Shown here: piece by piece, positions 1 to 7,893 of the stretch
Position numbering within the stretch: the stretch's first letter is position 1
How the letters are laid out: every line of letters starts with the position of its first letter
Source: a virus
IMG/VR virus record: IMGVR_UViG_3300038468_000075
Coordinates: 1 to 26,111 of that record
Reading direction: 5' to 3' (one strand)
DNA: 26,111 nucleotides
Notes under the pieces: model-generated
What the model was told of the DNA's origin: nothing
Databases searched by the model: none
Seen by the model: only the letters and a program-made list of their open reading frames with translations
Program-made: the position numbers and the translations under genes

Positions 1-190
1 GGCCAAGCGGACCACCGTTCAATTGGCCAACAATGATTGGCCGCTGAATCTGCAAGCCGCCCGAAAACCTCTCCATGTTCCGACTGTGCAGCCGGGTGAA
101 AACCGGGCTGTTCAGGAAGATCACATCAGTGGTCTTCGGAACAATATACTGGAGAGTGTAAGCGTTGATCTCAGTTAAAGTCAGCGCCAT
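1..190 (-). CDS. Major capsid protein, N-terminal part (cut by window edge)
   Basis: The leftward frame starts at ATG 190 and stays open to the window edge, giving about 63 residues. The N-terminus reads MALTLTEINAYTLQYIVPK and is followed by a segment with FLNSPVFTRL and a Gly-Gly turn. This helix, then 'NSP..RL', then 'GG' style is typical of the N-terminal region of phage major capsid proteins. Position supports the call: it is the next gene after a scaffold-like protein in a terminase-portal-scaffold series. The capsid call is an inference from this short segment plus gene order; most of the protein lies outside the window. Confidence 0.7.
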   Translation of the reverse strand, partial: MALTLTEINAYTLQYIVPKTTDVIFLNSPVFTRLHSRNMERFSGGLQIQRPIIVGQLNGGPLG

Positions 191-204
191 AGTTCATTCG
201 GAGC

Positions 205-1092
205 CTATTGAACTTTGTTGTCCGCTCCGAGTTCTCCTTTCAGGTACTTTTCGTACCCGAGTTGGGCCAGTGTCCCGTCGCCAAGCTTCACGCTGTCAGG
301 GATTTCGGGGGGATTATCCTTCTGTGCCCCGGATTGCGTGCGCTTCTGCATAATCTGTCGCTCCAACATCCCCATCCCGGATGTTCCGCCTTGGTCGCTG
401 GGAATCCTTCCACCCTGCCCCATCGACATTTCTCGGCGAGCTTTTTCCTCGCCTTCCTTGCGGGCGGCTTCGACCCGATCCTGGTATTCCTTCTCCCGCT
501 TCTCCGCCGCCACCTTGTCGCGCTCCTGCTTCAAGGGAGAGATGAAGGATTCGTAAGCCTGATCCGGGTCCTTGATCCCGGACTTCTGCCAATGGTCCAT
601 GAAGTCATTCATGTTCATCGGATCGCCGAATTCCTTCATGTGCTTGGACGGGAGATGGGCGGTCTTCTTGTAGATGTACTCAAATCCCAAGGCCAGTTGG
701 TTTTGAGAATTGCTGTATTCCTCCCGAGACACCAAGCCCGAAGTGGCCTGCTTAACCACTTCGGGGATCTCGTCGCGCTTGACAAATCCCTGTCCCCTCA
801 ATCCTTCGAGGATTTCATCGAATGTCATTTCCGTATCCTTTAAAGCTTCCAGCGCCCTGGCTCTGGCTTCCATCTCTTGGGCTTTCCGCTCGGCTGCGAT
901 CTGCTCAGTGGTTTTCCCGCTGTCGTAGTTGTAGTGCTTGAGCGCCCAGCTTTCCCATCCCTTCAGGCGGTTGTCGGCATCAGAGTAACGGGCCTCTAAG
1001 CCATCTACCGTTTCTTTAAGCTGCGGGTACTTGTCGAAGATTTCCTTGTCGTCATCCTCGACGTTTTCCAAGATGTCGTCAAAAACTCCCAT
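205..1092 (-). CDS. Candidate capsid scaffolding protein
   Basis: 295 residues, highly charged and predicted to be largely helical. The N-terminus is acidic (MGVFDDILENVEDDDKE). A long Lys/Glu/Arg coiled-coil stretch spans about residues 185-225, followed by a Gly/Gln-rich low-complexity segment (about 225-250) and a short C-terminal tail. I see no enzymatic motif. An acidic, helical, coiled-coil protein of about 300 residues directly upstream of the capsid gene is the usual form and place of a scaffolding protein that directs procapsid assembly. AGAGGG lies just before the start. The role is inferred from form and gene order, not from a recognised family. Confidence 0.6.
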   Translation of the reverse strand: MGVFDDILENVEDDDKEIFDKYPQLKETVDGLEARYSDADNRLKGWESWALKHYNYDSGKTTEQIAAERKAQEMEARARALEALKDTEMTFDEILEGLRGQGFVKRDEIPEVVKQATSGLVSREEYSNSQNQLALGFEYIYKKTAHLPSKHMKEFGDPMNMNDFMDHWQKSGIKDPDQAYESFISPLKQERDKVAAEKREKEYQDRVEAARKEGEEKARREMSMGQGGRIPSDQGGTSGMGMLERQIMQKRTQSGAQKDNPPEIPDSVKLGDGTLAQLGYEKYLKGELGADNKVQ

Positions 1093-1107
1093 TCCATCCC
1101 TCTCTCT

Positions 1108-1503
1108 TTAGGCCGCTGCCCTTCTCGGAGCCCCCTCCGCAGGTGTCGGAACCGGAGCACCCCCAGAACCCGAGGGAAGCGCCCCGCTCGCTCTCTGCTC
1201 AATTTCCGCAACCTGCGACATTAAAGCCTTTCCAGCCTGCGCAATCGGAACAAGCAACGCTCCGGACGGCGGATGCACGGTCCTCAGCAGAATCATCAGG
1301 TCCCCGGTCAGGGTTTCCAGTTCGCCCAGTTTGGACTTCAACTGCTGAATCGGATTCCCCGCTGCGCCGGGTTGCTGCTGCATTCCTGGCCGCTGTGCCA
1401 TCATCTGGTCTCGGCCAGCCATCATGAAGACCGGAGCGGGCGCTGCGGTCTGTTGGGATCGCACGGCTGGAGGGGTAGCCGGGAAGGGCAGGGTATCAGC
1501 CAT
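1108..1503 (-). CDS. Hypothetical Pro/Gln/Ala-rich protein in head module
   Basis: 131 residues. The first 50 are rich in Pro, Ala, Gln and Met, probably disordered. A helical middle (about 52-108) contains LKSKLGELETLTGDLMILL and AQAGKALMSQVAEIEQRA. The C-terminus is Pro/Gly/Ala-rich with basic residues. The start codon directly follows the stop of the upstream repeat protein (TAA then ATGG), so the two are probably co-translated. I do not recognise a family. A disordered-helix-disordered layout inside the head module suggests a small structural or assembly accessory protein. Confidence 0.6.
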   Translation of the reverse strand: MADTLPFPATPPAVRSQQTAAPAPVFMMAGRDQMMAQRPGMQQQPGAAGNPIQQLKSKLGELETLTGDLMILLRTVHPPSGALLVPIAQAGKALMSQVAEIEQRASGALPSGSGGAPVPTPAEGAPRRAAA

Positions 1504-1818
1504 TTACTTCTTCTTGCCGCCTTTTCCAGCAGCCGTGTTCGACTGCTGAATAGCGCGTTCAGACATCGGAAGATTCGCAGCCGAACCCCATCCCTTCACG
1601 GGAGTACGATTCAGCGAAACAGTATCCCCGACCAAATCGAATTGTCCGCTGCGAGGATTGGCGGAGGGTGATTGTACGGGCGTGCGCGAAAGGGAAACCG
1701 AATCTCCTACGAGTTGCGATTGCCCACTCTTCGGATTCGCGGACGGAGAGCTAACCGGCTTGTGGCTCAGTTTCTGCTCATCGCCCACAATCTGATACTG
1801 ACCCTTGCCTCTTGCCAT
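1504..1818 (-). CDS. Small basic protein with three tandem 26-residue repeats
   Basis: 104 residues from ATG 1818, chosen over GTG 1827 because GAGGTG lies 6 nt before the ATG and the codon overlaps the stop of the upstream 20-residue frame (TGATG). Three repeats follow one another, each with a core like GQxxLVGDxxSLxRTPVxSP then SANPRS (GQYQIVGD..., GQSQLVGD..., GQFDLVGD...). The C-terminus is Lys/Gly-rich (AAGKGGKKK). No known domain is recognised. Lying between portal and scaffold genes, it could be a minor virion or nucleic-acid-binding protein; that is inference. Confidence 0.65.
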   Translation of the reverse strand: MARGKGQYQIVGDEQKLSHKPVSSPSANPKSGQSQLVGDSVSLSRTPVQSPSANPRSGQFDLVGDTVSLNRTPVKGWGSAANLPMSERAIQQSNTAAGKGGKKK

Positions 1819-1880
1819 CAGTAACACCTCTTCGACATTCTTTTCTTTCCCTTTCGGGCCAACTGCCTTGGATTAGCCAT
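1818..1880 (-). CDS. Tiny basic peptide, 20 residues
   Basis: The frame starts MANPRQLARKGKK and ends RMSKRCY, with nine Lys/Arg residues out of 20. It is preceded by AAAAGGAATCCGCT, a weak to moderate ribosome site, and its TGA overlaps the next gene's ATG (TGATG). The same frame extends upstream without a stop to ATG 1994, giving a possible 58-residue product, but no ribosome site precedes that ATG and a strong inverted repeat sits there. It belongs with two other tiny Arg-rich frames just upstream. Whether it is a functional peptide or a translation-coupling leader cannot be told from sequence. Confidence 0.4.
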   Translation of the reverse strand: MANPRQLARKGKKRMSKRCY

Positions 1881-1894
1881 AGCGGATTCCTTTT

Positions 1895-1936
1895 CTAGCG
1901 ATGTTTCCGACCACGGCGACGGCCTCGACGTGCCAT
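1895..1936 (-). CDS. Tiny Arg-rich peptide, 13 residues
   Basis: The frame reads MARRGRRRGRKHR then TAG. It is preceded by a near-ideal ribosome site (AAGGAGGTGGAAT then ATG), unusual for a frame this short unless it is translated. The composition is protamine-like: eight Arg and one Lys of 13. It closely resembles the other tiny frame at 2035-2073 (both begin MARR and are Arg-rich throughout), so the pair may be related by duplication. It could bind DNA or RNA, be packaged, or serve as a leader peptide. The translation signal is seen; the function is unknown. Confidence 0.45.
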   Translation of the reverse strand: MARRGRRRGRKHR

Positions 1937-1957
1937 ATTCCACCTCCTTGTTTAATT

Positions 1958-2010
1958 CCCGTCTTGAATCGAGACGGGACGCGATCAGACGCATGACGTA
2001 AGATTACGTC
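1958..2010. other. Two inverted repeats between the tiny frames
   Basis: CCCGTCT and AGACGGG form a 7-bp stem around a 7-nt loop at about 1958-1978. GACGTAA and TTACGTC form a second perfect 7-bp stem with a 2-nt centre at 1995-2010. No T-run follows either, so neither looks like a terminator. The second could be a protein-binding palindrome. In leftward mRNA both would sit between the 12- and 13-residue frames. Confidence 0.4.
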
Positions 2011-2034
2011 CCGCGCTCCGCTCGGGCAGAAGCA

Positions 2035-2073
2035 CTACCGCGCTTTCTTGCCACGCCGCCTTCGTCTTGCCAT
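2035..2073 (-). CDS. Tiny Arg-rich peptide, 12 residues
   Basis: The frame reads MARRRRRGKKAR then TAG, with eight basic residues out of 12. A ribosome site AGAAAGGGGG lies 6 nt before the ATG. It is the first frame after the strong leftward promoter at 2115-2143, so it should be the first product of the head-protein transcript. Its similarity to the 13-residue frame downstream supports a real gene rather than chance. I know of no named family to place it in. Confidence 0.45.
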   Translation of the reverse strand: MARRRRRGKKAR

Positions 2074-2114
2074 GCAGAACCCCCTTTCTGTCACGCACCG
2101 CCGCTGACACCAAC

Positions 2115-2143
2115 AAAATAAGTTACACTTCTGGCTTTGTCAA
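2115..2143 (-). promoter_or_regulatory. Strong sigma70-type promoter for the head genes
   Basis: On the minus strand TTGACA (2143-2138) is followed by a 17-nt spacer and TATTTT (2120-2115). The -35 is a perfect consensus and the spacing is ideal. It lies between the portal stop codon and the tiny basic frames, so it should drive those frames, the repeat protein, the scaffold candidate and the capsid gene separately from the terminase-portal transcript. Confidence 0.75.
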
Positions 2144-2178
2144 GCGTAAGTGCCTTTATTTCTAATTGTTTACAGAAA

Positions 2179-4047
2179 CTAGAAGGGGCTGGCGTTGCGG
2201 GCGCTGCGAGTCATGCGGGGGACGCGGCCCTTGCCAGTGGCCATAGGAGGCAGTGATTCTCGCTCCGTTTTTAGTTCTTGCTCGACCTTCTCGATTAACC
2301 CATCCGGAAAATCTAGCGTGCGGAGCAGATGCCTGCGGGAGATTGCTCCCAAGCGGAATAGGGCGATGGCCACCTGCTTGTTGCGATCCTTGGCTCCACC
2401 ATGCAAAGACCCCGGAGCTACACGGATGACGAACTTTTTCCAGTGATCATAGCGTGGTTCAGACCAGGGGGTCATGTTGTCCGGATCGTAGTCGAAGTCT
2501 TCCCAGGTAAGACCGTCCGCCCCGAGAATCCTCATGCGCTGCTGGCGCGTATAGAACTGAAAGATATTCGAGATGAACTGTGCTCCAACGTCGCGCAGAA
2601 AAGGCTCCATGTAGCGCGACTCCAACCGGAATCCGGTCTGCATGGAATCCCGCATCTGTTCGATGGTGTCGCCCCCAGGAACCTGTTTCTTACCGCTCAA
2701 TTTGTTTATATCCAATGTCCCGGAGAGACGGTCGAATTCCTGGTTGATGTATTGATGGAAGGTCCCCACATAGGCCGGTATATTGGGCGGATCGATGTAT
2801 CGCAGGTCCTGAGACACCGAGGAGTTGGGGGTCATCTTCAGCCTGCCTCCCGGCATATCCGGCTGAAACTGCTCGAAGGTCTGCTGGCGGATCGCGCCTT
2901 CCTTGGTGACCACCACCGGGTTAATGGCCCGCTTCACCACATCTAGCGTCCCGGCACCCACCTCGTTGAGAGCCTTTGCGATGGGCATCATGTCCCGATA
3001 CTTCGACAGACCGCCCGGAGCCCAGACCATGGGATTCAGAATCAGTTCGGCAAAGGGGTAAAGCCCGTGCCAATAAGGGCTCGGGCCGTCGTACATGATC
3101 TTGTCGCCGCCGAAAACGATCAGCCGCTTGCGCGGCCATAGCCTTCCGCCAGCGGGGACCAGATACCAATAGTTGTGATCGGATGGCGACATATCCGGAT
3201 CTTTGACCGTCACCTCCACCTCGGAATCGTTGATCTCGGGATCGTCAATCCAATATTCTTCGTGTTCGATCACCGGAAAGGGGCTGCGGTCCTGGGGTTG
3301 CTTGCGCATGGAGCGCATACCGAGGTGCCGCTTCATCTGTGGGGAGAGCGAGTTCCAGGTGTATTCGGTGATGTGACCCGGCCTTACGTATTCGTTTGAA
3401 CTATTGGTCCAGGTGATGCTGGTGGCGTACTTCTCAAGACCGTTGGCCTTCTCCCCCCATTTCGCACGGAAATATTGTATTGGCTTGTAACCACGATATA
3501 AAACACCCACTGATTCCTGAAGACTGTCTCCCGGCATGATGGGCAAGACTTTATCCATACCGCAAGGGGATATCGTCATGACCCCCGGCATCAGAGCGCC
3601 GATTTTCCAGTAACCCACTGAAAACAGAGCGTGATCGATAACCTTACCGATTTCAAGATCTAGGTTCAGCCTGTACCACTCATGCTTGACGATGGCCTCG
3701 CAGAGTTTGGCTTGGGTTTCGTATGCCTGCACTGCCGCCGTCACTTCAAGCGCGGGCCGGATGTCGGTCAACAAGCTGATGGAATCAACGCGGAGGCGGG
3801 CTACCCGGTTGTCGAAGAAGCGGGAACGGTACTTCGGTCGATCTTCTCTCCACTGGCGTCCTTCAATCCAATCGATGTACTTGCCGACATCCGTGAATTC
3901 TGGATTGAGACGAACGGTATTGATGGCTTCGTCGCGGGCAGCATCCCGCCACTTGATCATTTTCCGCCGATAGTCATCGGCATAGTCCATGTTTCCGCTG
4001 CGGCCATAAGCCACCGGGCCGCGAGGAACCAACTCCAAAGTAGCCAT
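2179..4047 (-). CDS. Portal protein
   Basis: 622 residues. Portal proteins form the dodecameric ring at the capsid vertex through which DNA is packaged and ejected. Supporting features are the length, an N-terminal region with EWYRLNLDLEIGKVIDHAL, and a central segment reading YPFAELILNPMVWAPGG then SKYRDMMPIAKALNEV, a pattern common in the stem/wing region of podo- and siphophage portals. A charged helical C-terminus with the basic tail RMTRSARNASPF follows. It lies in the expected order between terminase and scaffold/capsid. The perfect palindrome at 4055-4068 sits just before its start. I cannot assign a subfamily by eye. Confidence 0.85.
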   Translation of the reverse strand: MATLELVPRGPVAYGRSGNMDYADDYRRKMIKWRDAARDEAINTVRLNPEFTDVGKYIDWIEGRQWREDRPKYRSRFFDNRVARLRVDSISLLTDIRPALEVTAAVQAYETQAKLCEAIVKHEWYRLNLDLEIGKVIDHALFSVGYWKIGALMPGVMTISPCGMDKVLPIMPGDSLQESVGVLYRGYKPIQYFRAKWGEKANGLEKYATSITWTNSSNEYVRPGHITEYTWNSLSPQMKRHLGMRSMRKQPQDRSPFPVIEHEEYWIDDPEINDSEVEVTVKDPDMSPSDHNYWYLVPAGGRLWPRKRLIVFGGDKIMYDGPSPYWHGLYPFAELILNPMVWAPGGLSKYRDMMPIAKALNEVGAGTLDVVKRAINPVVVTKEGAIRQQTFEQFQPDMPGGRLKMTPNSSVSQDLRYIDPPNIPAYVGTFHQYINQEFDRLSGTLDINKLSGKKQVPGGDTIEQMRDSMQTGFRLESRYMEPFLRDVGAQFISNIFQFYTRQQRMRILGADGLTWEDFDYDPDNMTPWSEPRYDHWKKFVIRVAPGSLHGGAKDRNKQVAIALFRLGAISRRHLLRTLDFPDGLIEKVEQELKTERESLPPMATGKGRVPRMTRSARNASPF

Positions 4048-4054
4048 AGTTTAT

Positions 4055-4068
4055 GTCCAGATCTGGAC
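4055..4068. promoter_or_regulatory. Palindromic site GTCCAGATCTGGAC upstream of portal
   Basis: A perfect 14-bp palindrome lies 7 nt before the portal start codon, in the 31-nt gap after the zinc-ribbon gene. The same palindrome recurs at 22236-22251 and, with mismatches, at 11037-11052, each time in an intergenic gap near a start codon. It could be an operator, or in mRNA a self-complementary hairpin or dimer element controlling the ribosome site. Confidence 0.5.
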
Positions 4069-4078
4069 GTGGTTTTCT

Positions 4079-4468
4079 TTATATCCACTGTCCGGACATG
4101 CCAGCCGATTGGAGCTTCTTTCCATCCGCAGAAACCTCCGCATTGGACGGCAAATCAGACGGAACCACCAATCCTTCTTCCTTGCAGAACTGCTTCTGCT
4201 TGGCCCACGTGTCGATCAGCACCGGCTCGGGATTTCCGCTCTTCGAGCTTCGCACCCGATAGGCCCAGTGCGGACCAGCCGAATCGGGTTTGTTGTGATC
4301 GGTGTACTTCGGCGTAATTGCGCCCGTCCAGATCACACCAAACGCGCTCGCCAAACGTCTCGTTTCGCCTCCGCAGCATCGGCAGGGCTTATTCTCGTCG
4401 GTACGCGACTTGGCATACCATTCGGTTTTTACGTTGCACCGTTCGCATAGTGCTTCGTAAATCGGCAT
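4079..4468 (-). CDS. FmdB-type zinc-ribbon protein
   Basis: 129 residues. The N-terminus MPIYEALCERC, followed about 20 residues later by CRCCGGETRRLASAFG, is the pattern of the FmdB/CxxC_CxxC_SSSS putative regulatory zinc ribbon: MPxYEYxCxxC, then CPxCG, then a basic segment. The remaining 90 residues are polar and unrecognised. The ATG overlaps the stop of the upstream gene (TAATG). Such small ribbons are common in phage packaging modules, but their partner is unknown. A role in protein or nucleic-acid contacts during packaging is inference. Confidence 0.65.
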   Translation of the reverse strand: MPIYEALCERCNVKTEWYAKSRTDENKPCRCCGGETRRLASAFGVIWTGAITPKYTDHNKPDSAGPHWAYRVRSSKSGNPEPVLIDTWAKQKQFCKEEGLVVPSDLPSNAEVSADGKKLQSAGMSGQWI

Positions 4469-5004
4469 TAGGCTGCCTCTCGCTGCTGAAGAATGTATTC
4501 CACGAGATCAGAGCCGTGGACATCATCCTTGCCCAGCGCCCCACGCAATGCTTCCATGTCTTCGGCTGTGATCAAGAGCCTGTGGGGCTGCGGATCAAGC
4601 TCGTACAACCACCCCTTGTCCATGGCCGTGTCCATGCAATCCTGGATTAGCTGCTGCACGGTTCTGCCCTGCGAGATGGCCGCATCTTCGAGATAAGGCA
4701 TATAGATCGGATCGATGCGCCATTCAGCGGCCACCTGCCCGTCTTTGCGGTTATATGCTTTTTCAACCACCGGGATCAGGTCACGGGGGTTGGATAAGCT
4801 GCCCATCATCTCCACGATCCGGTCTACCACCGACTTAGGAAGCAGCACCCCACCTTCTGCGATTTCAGTCAGGACCCCCGCCGCCATGCGTCCGATGATT
4901 TGAGAACTGGGTCCGGACTGTTTAGCTGAAGCCAGCAATAAGTTGACATTATGTTCAGATAGGTTAATGTCAACAGAAAATGTAACTTCCTTGCCTTTCG
5001 CCAT
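4468..5004 (-). CDS. Hypothetical protein between terminase and portal
   Basis: 178 residues from ATG 5004, chosen because GAGGAG lies 4 nt before it; an upstream in-frame extension would overlap the terminase. The N-terminus MAKGKEVTFSVDINLSEHNV looks like a beta-strand then helix. Helical segments and a C-terminal YLEDAAISQGRTVQQLIQDC segment resembling a small ribbon/helix fold follow. I do not recognise a family. A 10-bp perfect inverted repeat lies in its early codons (4942-4974). It is translationally coupled to the zinc-ribbon gene downstream. Confidence 0.6.
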   Translation of the reverse strand: MAKGKEVTFSVDINLSEHNVNLLLASAKQSGPSSQIIGRMAAGVLTEIAEGGVLLPKSVVDRIVEMMGSLSNPRDLIPVVEKAYNRKDGQVAAEWRIDPIYMPYLEDAAISQGRTVQQLIQDCMDTAMDKGWLYELDPQPHRLLITAEDMEALRGALGKDDVHGSDLVEYILQQREAA

Positions 5005-5011
5005 AGGCTCC

Positions 5012-7174
5012 TCACAATAGATCGTAATCGAAATTCTCGCTACTTCCTCGACCTTTATATGCCATTTCCTGAAAATCAAGGGTCCGGGCTGCGCTTTCCG
5101 ATTCCATCTTGCGCCCAGATAGCATGATCGAACCGCAATTCGGACATCCTGGAACCGATGGCTTGTCTGCCGGAAAAGCATGGTCGCAGCGCCGACAGCG
5201 CATCATCCAGTTGGCGGAAGGCAGAACGGCATCGCTGGCAATATGCTGGGGAGTCCCTACCCCGGCCTCATCCCAATCGAGATCGTGACTGGTATAAAGG
5301 GCGATCATAGCCGCCATAATCACGTCGTCATGGCTTCCCGATGCCGCCGAAGCTTTCTTGTCCTCGTAGTCTTCCTTCTGAAACCTCTTCATTTCCTCCG
5401 CGAAAATGGGATCTCGGACAACCCACAGCCTTGCCCGTAACCATTTGATGGCGGTTTGCCACAGCTTCGACTTGGTGTTTATCTGGGTCATCCAATGAAC
5501 CTTGTGGCTCAACATCTTGTCGTTATCCGGATGCTTCCAGCGAAACAGGTTCGGATACATGAAGTAGTTCTTGACCAGATCTGCGGTGGTCTGGAAGATG
5601 TTGTACTCGATGCTCATCAGGGCATCGTTATACCAGCGCCCCAAAAAGTTTACAGGAACCGCGAAAGCCCCTGGGTCGATGCGGTTTGAGCGGTAAGTGG
5701 CCACATGCACATCTGGACCGCCGTTTTCTCCCAACTTATTGACCCAGCCCACCGAGAAGTCGGAATCGGAATCACTGTCCCCGATCCCCTCCGATACATC
5801 CACGCCAACCACATAACGGCGCTTCAGATCGGGCCACTCCCAGATTTTCAACGGGTGCTCCGGCTCATAGCGATGATCCGCCCTGCACCACTCCTGCCAG
5901 CACTCTCCGGTTTTCCAACTCTTGGGTCCGTGAAAGCGTCCCTTGTCATCGAGGTTTCCCACGGCCAAAGGATACTGCTCAACGGTCTCGTTCACCCATT
6001 CATGGCAATCGGCAGGAAAAACCTGGATTCCTGTCAACTGAAACGCTTCCTCGGGCGTTGTGGCAAGTTCCTGGCGTAATTCTTTGACCGACTCCGAACC
6101 CTTGGCTTCCTTGTTGATGCGCTCCTGCCACATCCAACAAAGCTGATCGTCCTGCAATATGTATTCCCGCAGTATGCCTGAAGCACAGTCCGGACAGGGG
6201 AAGCCGAACAATGGGTCTCCCAGGAAATGAGATTCCTTGAAACGTCCGCACTTCGGATTGTCGCACCGCACCCATTCCTTGCTCACGCGGTCACGCATGG
6301 CCGCTTCGCGTTCTGGCACTACCCACCCGGTTTCCGGGGGAATAAAGCGCCCCTTTTCAAAGAACCAGGGCAGAAAGAGCGGATACCATTCGGCTCTTTC
6401 TGCCAGCTTCACATTAGCCAGCCAAAGGCTCTCGGTGTAGGTGCCCGCTCCTTTGGCTGTCGTTTCGAGGATGGCGAAGGTCTTGGGCTTTTCCGATAGT
6501 GCATAGCGGAGATCGCCATCGATGATCTCCTTGGCCCGGCGCTCCTCCCAGTCCGAGTATTCACTGGCATGGACAGCCGACAGACGATAGCCTTGGCCGA
6601 CGCCCGTGGTCTGCATGGCCGACTGCACCACAACCTTGGAGTTCATCCCTGGGCTGATGCGGCGCATGTCGAGGTTTGGATTGGCGAAATGGAGGCCCGT
6701 GTCGTACTTGCGCGTGGCGAGCATGGGCTTGAGCCACCACGGCATCTGATCGTAGATGTGCAGCATCAGCGAGAACAGGTAGCCGCCATGATCGTCCGAA
6801 TGGGATACGATCAGCGCATTCTGATTGGGGTAGAACATCGTCTGCCACGCAATCAGAGCCTCGATCAACAAACTGCAACCAAGCTGGCGGGCCTTGATGA
6901 CCATGAGGCGGCGAGGCCGCTTACGCTGCGAAAGGTAATCCAGTTTTTCGAGGATTAACTCCTGCGATTCCCACAGGTCGAATAGCTGATCCACTCCATC
7001 CTTATCCGTGATCCAAAAATAGTTGCGGGCGCAATAAACGAAATCGCGCTGGCAACGCTCAATCTCTGCCTCGATGACGCGCATCTCCTTGGCGGTCAGC
7101 TTGTCCAACTGCTCGGCACGCTCGGGCTGATCGAAGTATTCGATCAATTCGGTGACGCCCGCGTCTCGCGGCAT
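5012..7174 (-). CDS. Terminase large subunit (ATPase and nuclease)
   Basis: 720 residues. This is the motor that pumps DNA into the procapsid and cuts it. The N-terminal ATPase has a deviant Walker A, KARQLGCS, near residue 94, a Walker B ending SAVHASEYSDW near 199-209, and a coupling motif ETTAKG near 237. A CxxxxC...CxxC zinc ribbon lies around 303-335. The RNase H-like nuclease begins YVVGVDVSEGIGDSDSD near 455 and has a late acidic motif SGSHDDVIMAAM. A second zinc ribbon (RCRRCDHAF...PGCPNCG) closes the protein. The protein is long for the family because of the two ribbons. It follows the candidate small subunit by one base. Confidence 0.93.
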   Translation of the reverse strand: MPRDAGVTELIEYFDQPERAEQLDKLTAKEMRVIEAEIERCQRDFVYCARNYFWITDKDGVDQLFDLWESQELILEKLDYLSQRKRPRRLMVIKARQLGCSLLIEALIAWQTMFYPNQNALIVSHSDDHGGYLFSLMLHIYDQMPWWLKPMLATRKYDTGLHFANPNLDMRRISPGMNSKVVVQSAMQTTGVGQGYRLSAVHASEYSDWEERRAKEIIDGDLRYALSEKPKTFAILETTAKGAGTYTESLWLANVKLAERAEWYPLFLPWFFEKGRFIPPETGWVVPEREAAMRDRVSKEWVRCDNPKCGRFKESHFLGDPLFGFPCPDCASGILREYILQDDQLCWMWQERINKEAKGSESVKELRQELATTPEEAFQLTGIQVFPADCHEWVNETVEQYPLAVGNLDDKGRFHGPKSWKTGECWQEWCRADHRYEPEHPLKIWEWPDLKRRYVVGVDVSEGIGDSDSDSDFSVGWVNKLGENGGPDVHVATYRSNRIDPGAFAVPVNFLGRWYNDALMSIEYNIFQTTADLVKNYFMYPNLFRWKHPDNDKMLSHKVHWMTQINTKSKLWQTAIKWLRARLWVVRDPIFAEEMKRFQKEDYEDKKASAASGSHDDVIMAAMIALYTSHDLDWDEAGVGTPQHIASDAVLPSANWMMRCRRCDHAFPADKPSVPGCPNCGSIMLSGRKMESESAARTLDFQEMAYKGRGSSENFDYDLL

Positions 7175-7175
7175 A

Positions 7176-7571
7176 TCAGTTCTCCGGCTTGAGAGTGATG
7201 GTCTCTACGGATTCTCCGAGGCGGCGGGCGATGGCGTCAAAGGCGCGTTCATTGGCGGAAGAGTTGTTGTTCTGGTTGAAGATATTGTTGACAACCGAAA
7301 CTCCGCCCTGACGCTGGATGAAGTTATAGATCTGGAGCGCCAACTGAATGGCGTCCTTGTTCCCTTCCTTCACCTGGGAATAAATCGACTTCATCGTCTC
7401 GGGAATGATGTGAGGGGCAAACAGCAGGAGCATCCGCTCCTGGTAATTGGGCAGGTTGTTTTTGTTGACTTTTTTACGCTGATAAAGCTTGGAGGAGGTA
7501 ACTTCGGAAGGCAGCTTCTCCTTCTCAACAGAAGGGACTACAGCTAGAGCCGTAGGTTTCTTCTTGGCCAT
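7176..7571 (-). CDS. Candidate terminase small subunit
   Basis: 131 residues. The N-terminus is basic (MAKKKPTALAVVPS). A helical middle includes NLPNYQERMLLLFAPHIIP and DAIQLALQIYNFIQRQGG, followed by an Asn-rich loop and a helix with ERAFDAIARRLGESVETI. No clear helix-turn-helix is visible by eye. The small-subunit call rests on position directly before the large terminase, its size, the basic N-terminus and the helical body. The role would be recognition of phage DNA for packaging. Confidence 0.5.
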   Translation of the reverse strand: MAKKKPTALAVVPSVEKEKLPSEVTSSKLYQRKKVNKNNLPNYQERMLLLFAPHIIPETMKSIYSQVKEGNKDAIQLALQIYNFIQRQGGVSVVNNIFNQNNNSSANERAFDAIARRLGESVETITLKPEN

Positions 7572-7612
7572 CAGGTGGCGATTTTATCGATCCTGTCTTT
7601 CATTGTAATCAT
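7571..7612 (-). CDS. Possible tiny coupling frame, 13 residues
   Basis: The frame MITMKDRIDKIAT starts at an ATG overlapping the previous gene's stop (ATGA) and ends with a stop overlapping the next gene's start (TGATG). It is open further upstream in the same frame to ATG 7654 (27 residues, MSPVERLIDEF...). No good ribosome site is visible. It may simply couple translation between the membrane protein and the small-terminase candidate. Confidence 0.25.
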   Translation of the reverse strand: MITMKDRIDKIAT

Positions 7613-7893
7613 TTTTCGGTGGAATTCGTCAATGAGTCTCTCCACTGGGGACATCCCTCGATTTTCTTTGAAAGCCTCTCCAGGGCCTCCGTCATCGATT
7701 CGATTACCGCCAAGGTAGATGTGAGGCTTTCTGCCATCTTCAGATTGTGTGCCTCCTTGGCGCGGTTTTCTCGGTATTGCACCCATATCGCTACTCCCAT
7801 CAAACCGATGATCCCGATCTTTTCGAGCTTGTCGGGAACCAGATCTACCGATTGAGCCGCCACGAAAGGAAGCAGGAAAAGCAGGAGGTTCAT
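7609..7893 (-). CDS. Small membrane protein with coiled-coil tail
   Basis: 94 residues from ATG 7893, chosen because AAGGA lies 9 nt upstream; longer upstream starts lack this. An N-terminal hydrophobic segment (MNLLLFLLPFVAAQS) could be a signal peptide. A second segment, IGIIGLMGVAIWVQY (about 28-42), is a membrane helix, followed by a charged amphipathic helix to the end. The layout fits a holin-like or other phage membrane protein, but I do not recognise the family, and a better holin candidate lies near the lysin. Confidence 0.5.
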   Translation of the reverse strand: MNLLLFLLPFVAAQSVDLVPDKLEKIGIIGLMGVAIWVQYRENRAKEAHNLKMAESLTSTLAVIESMTEALERLSKKIEGCPQWRDSLTNSTEK

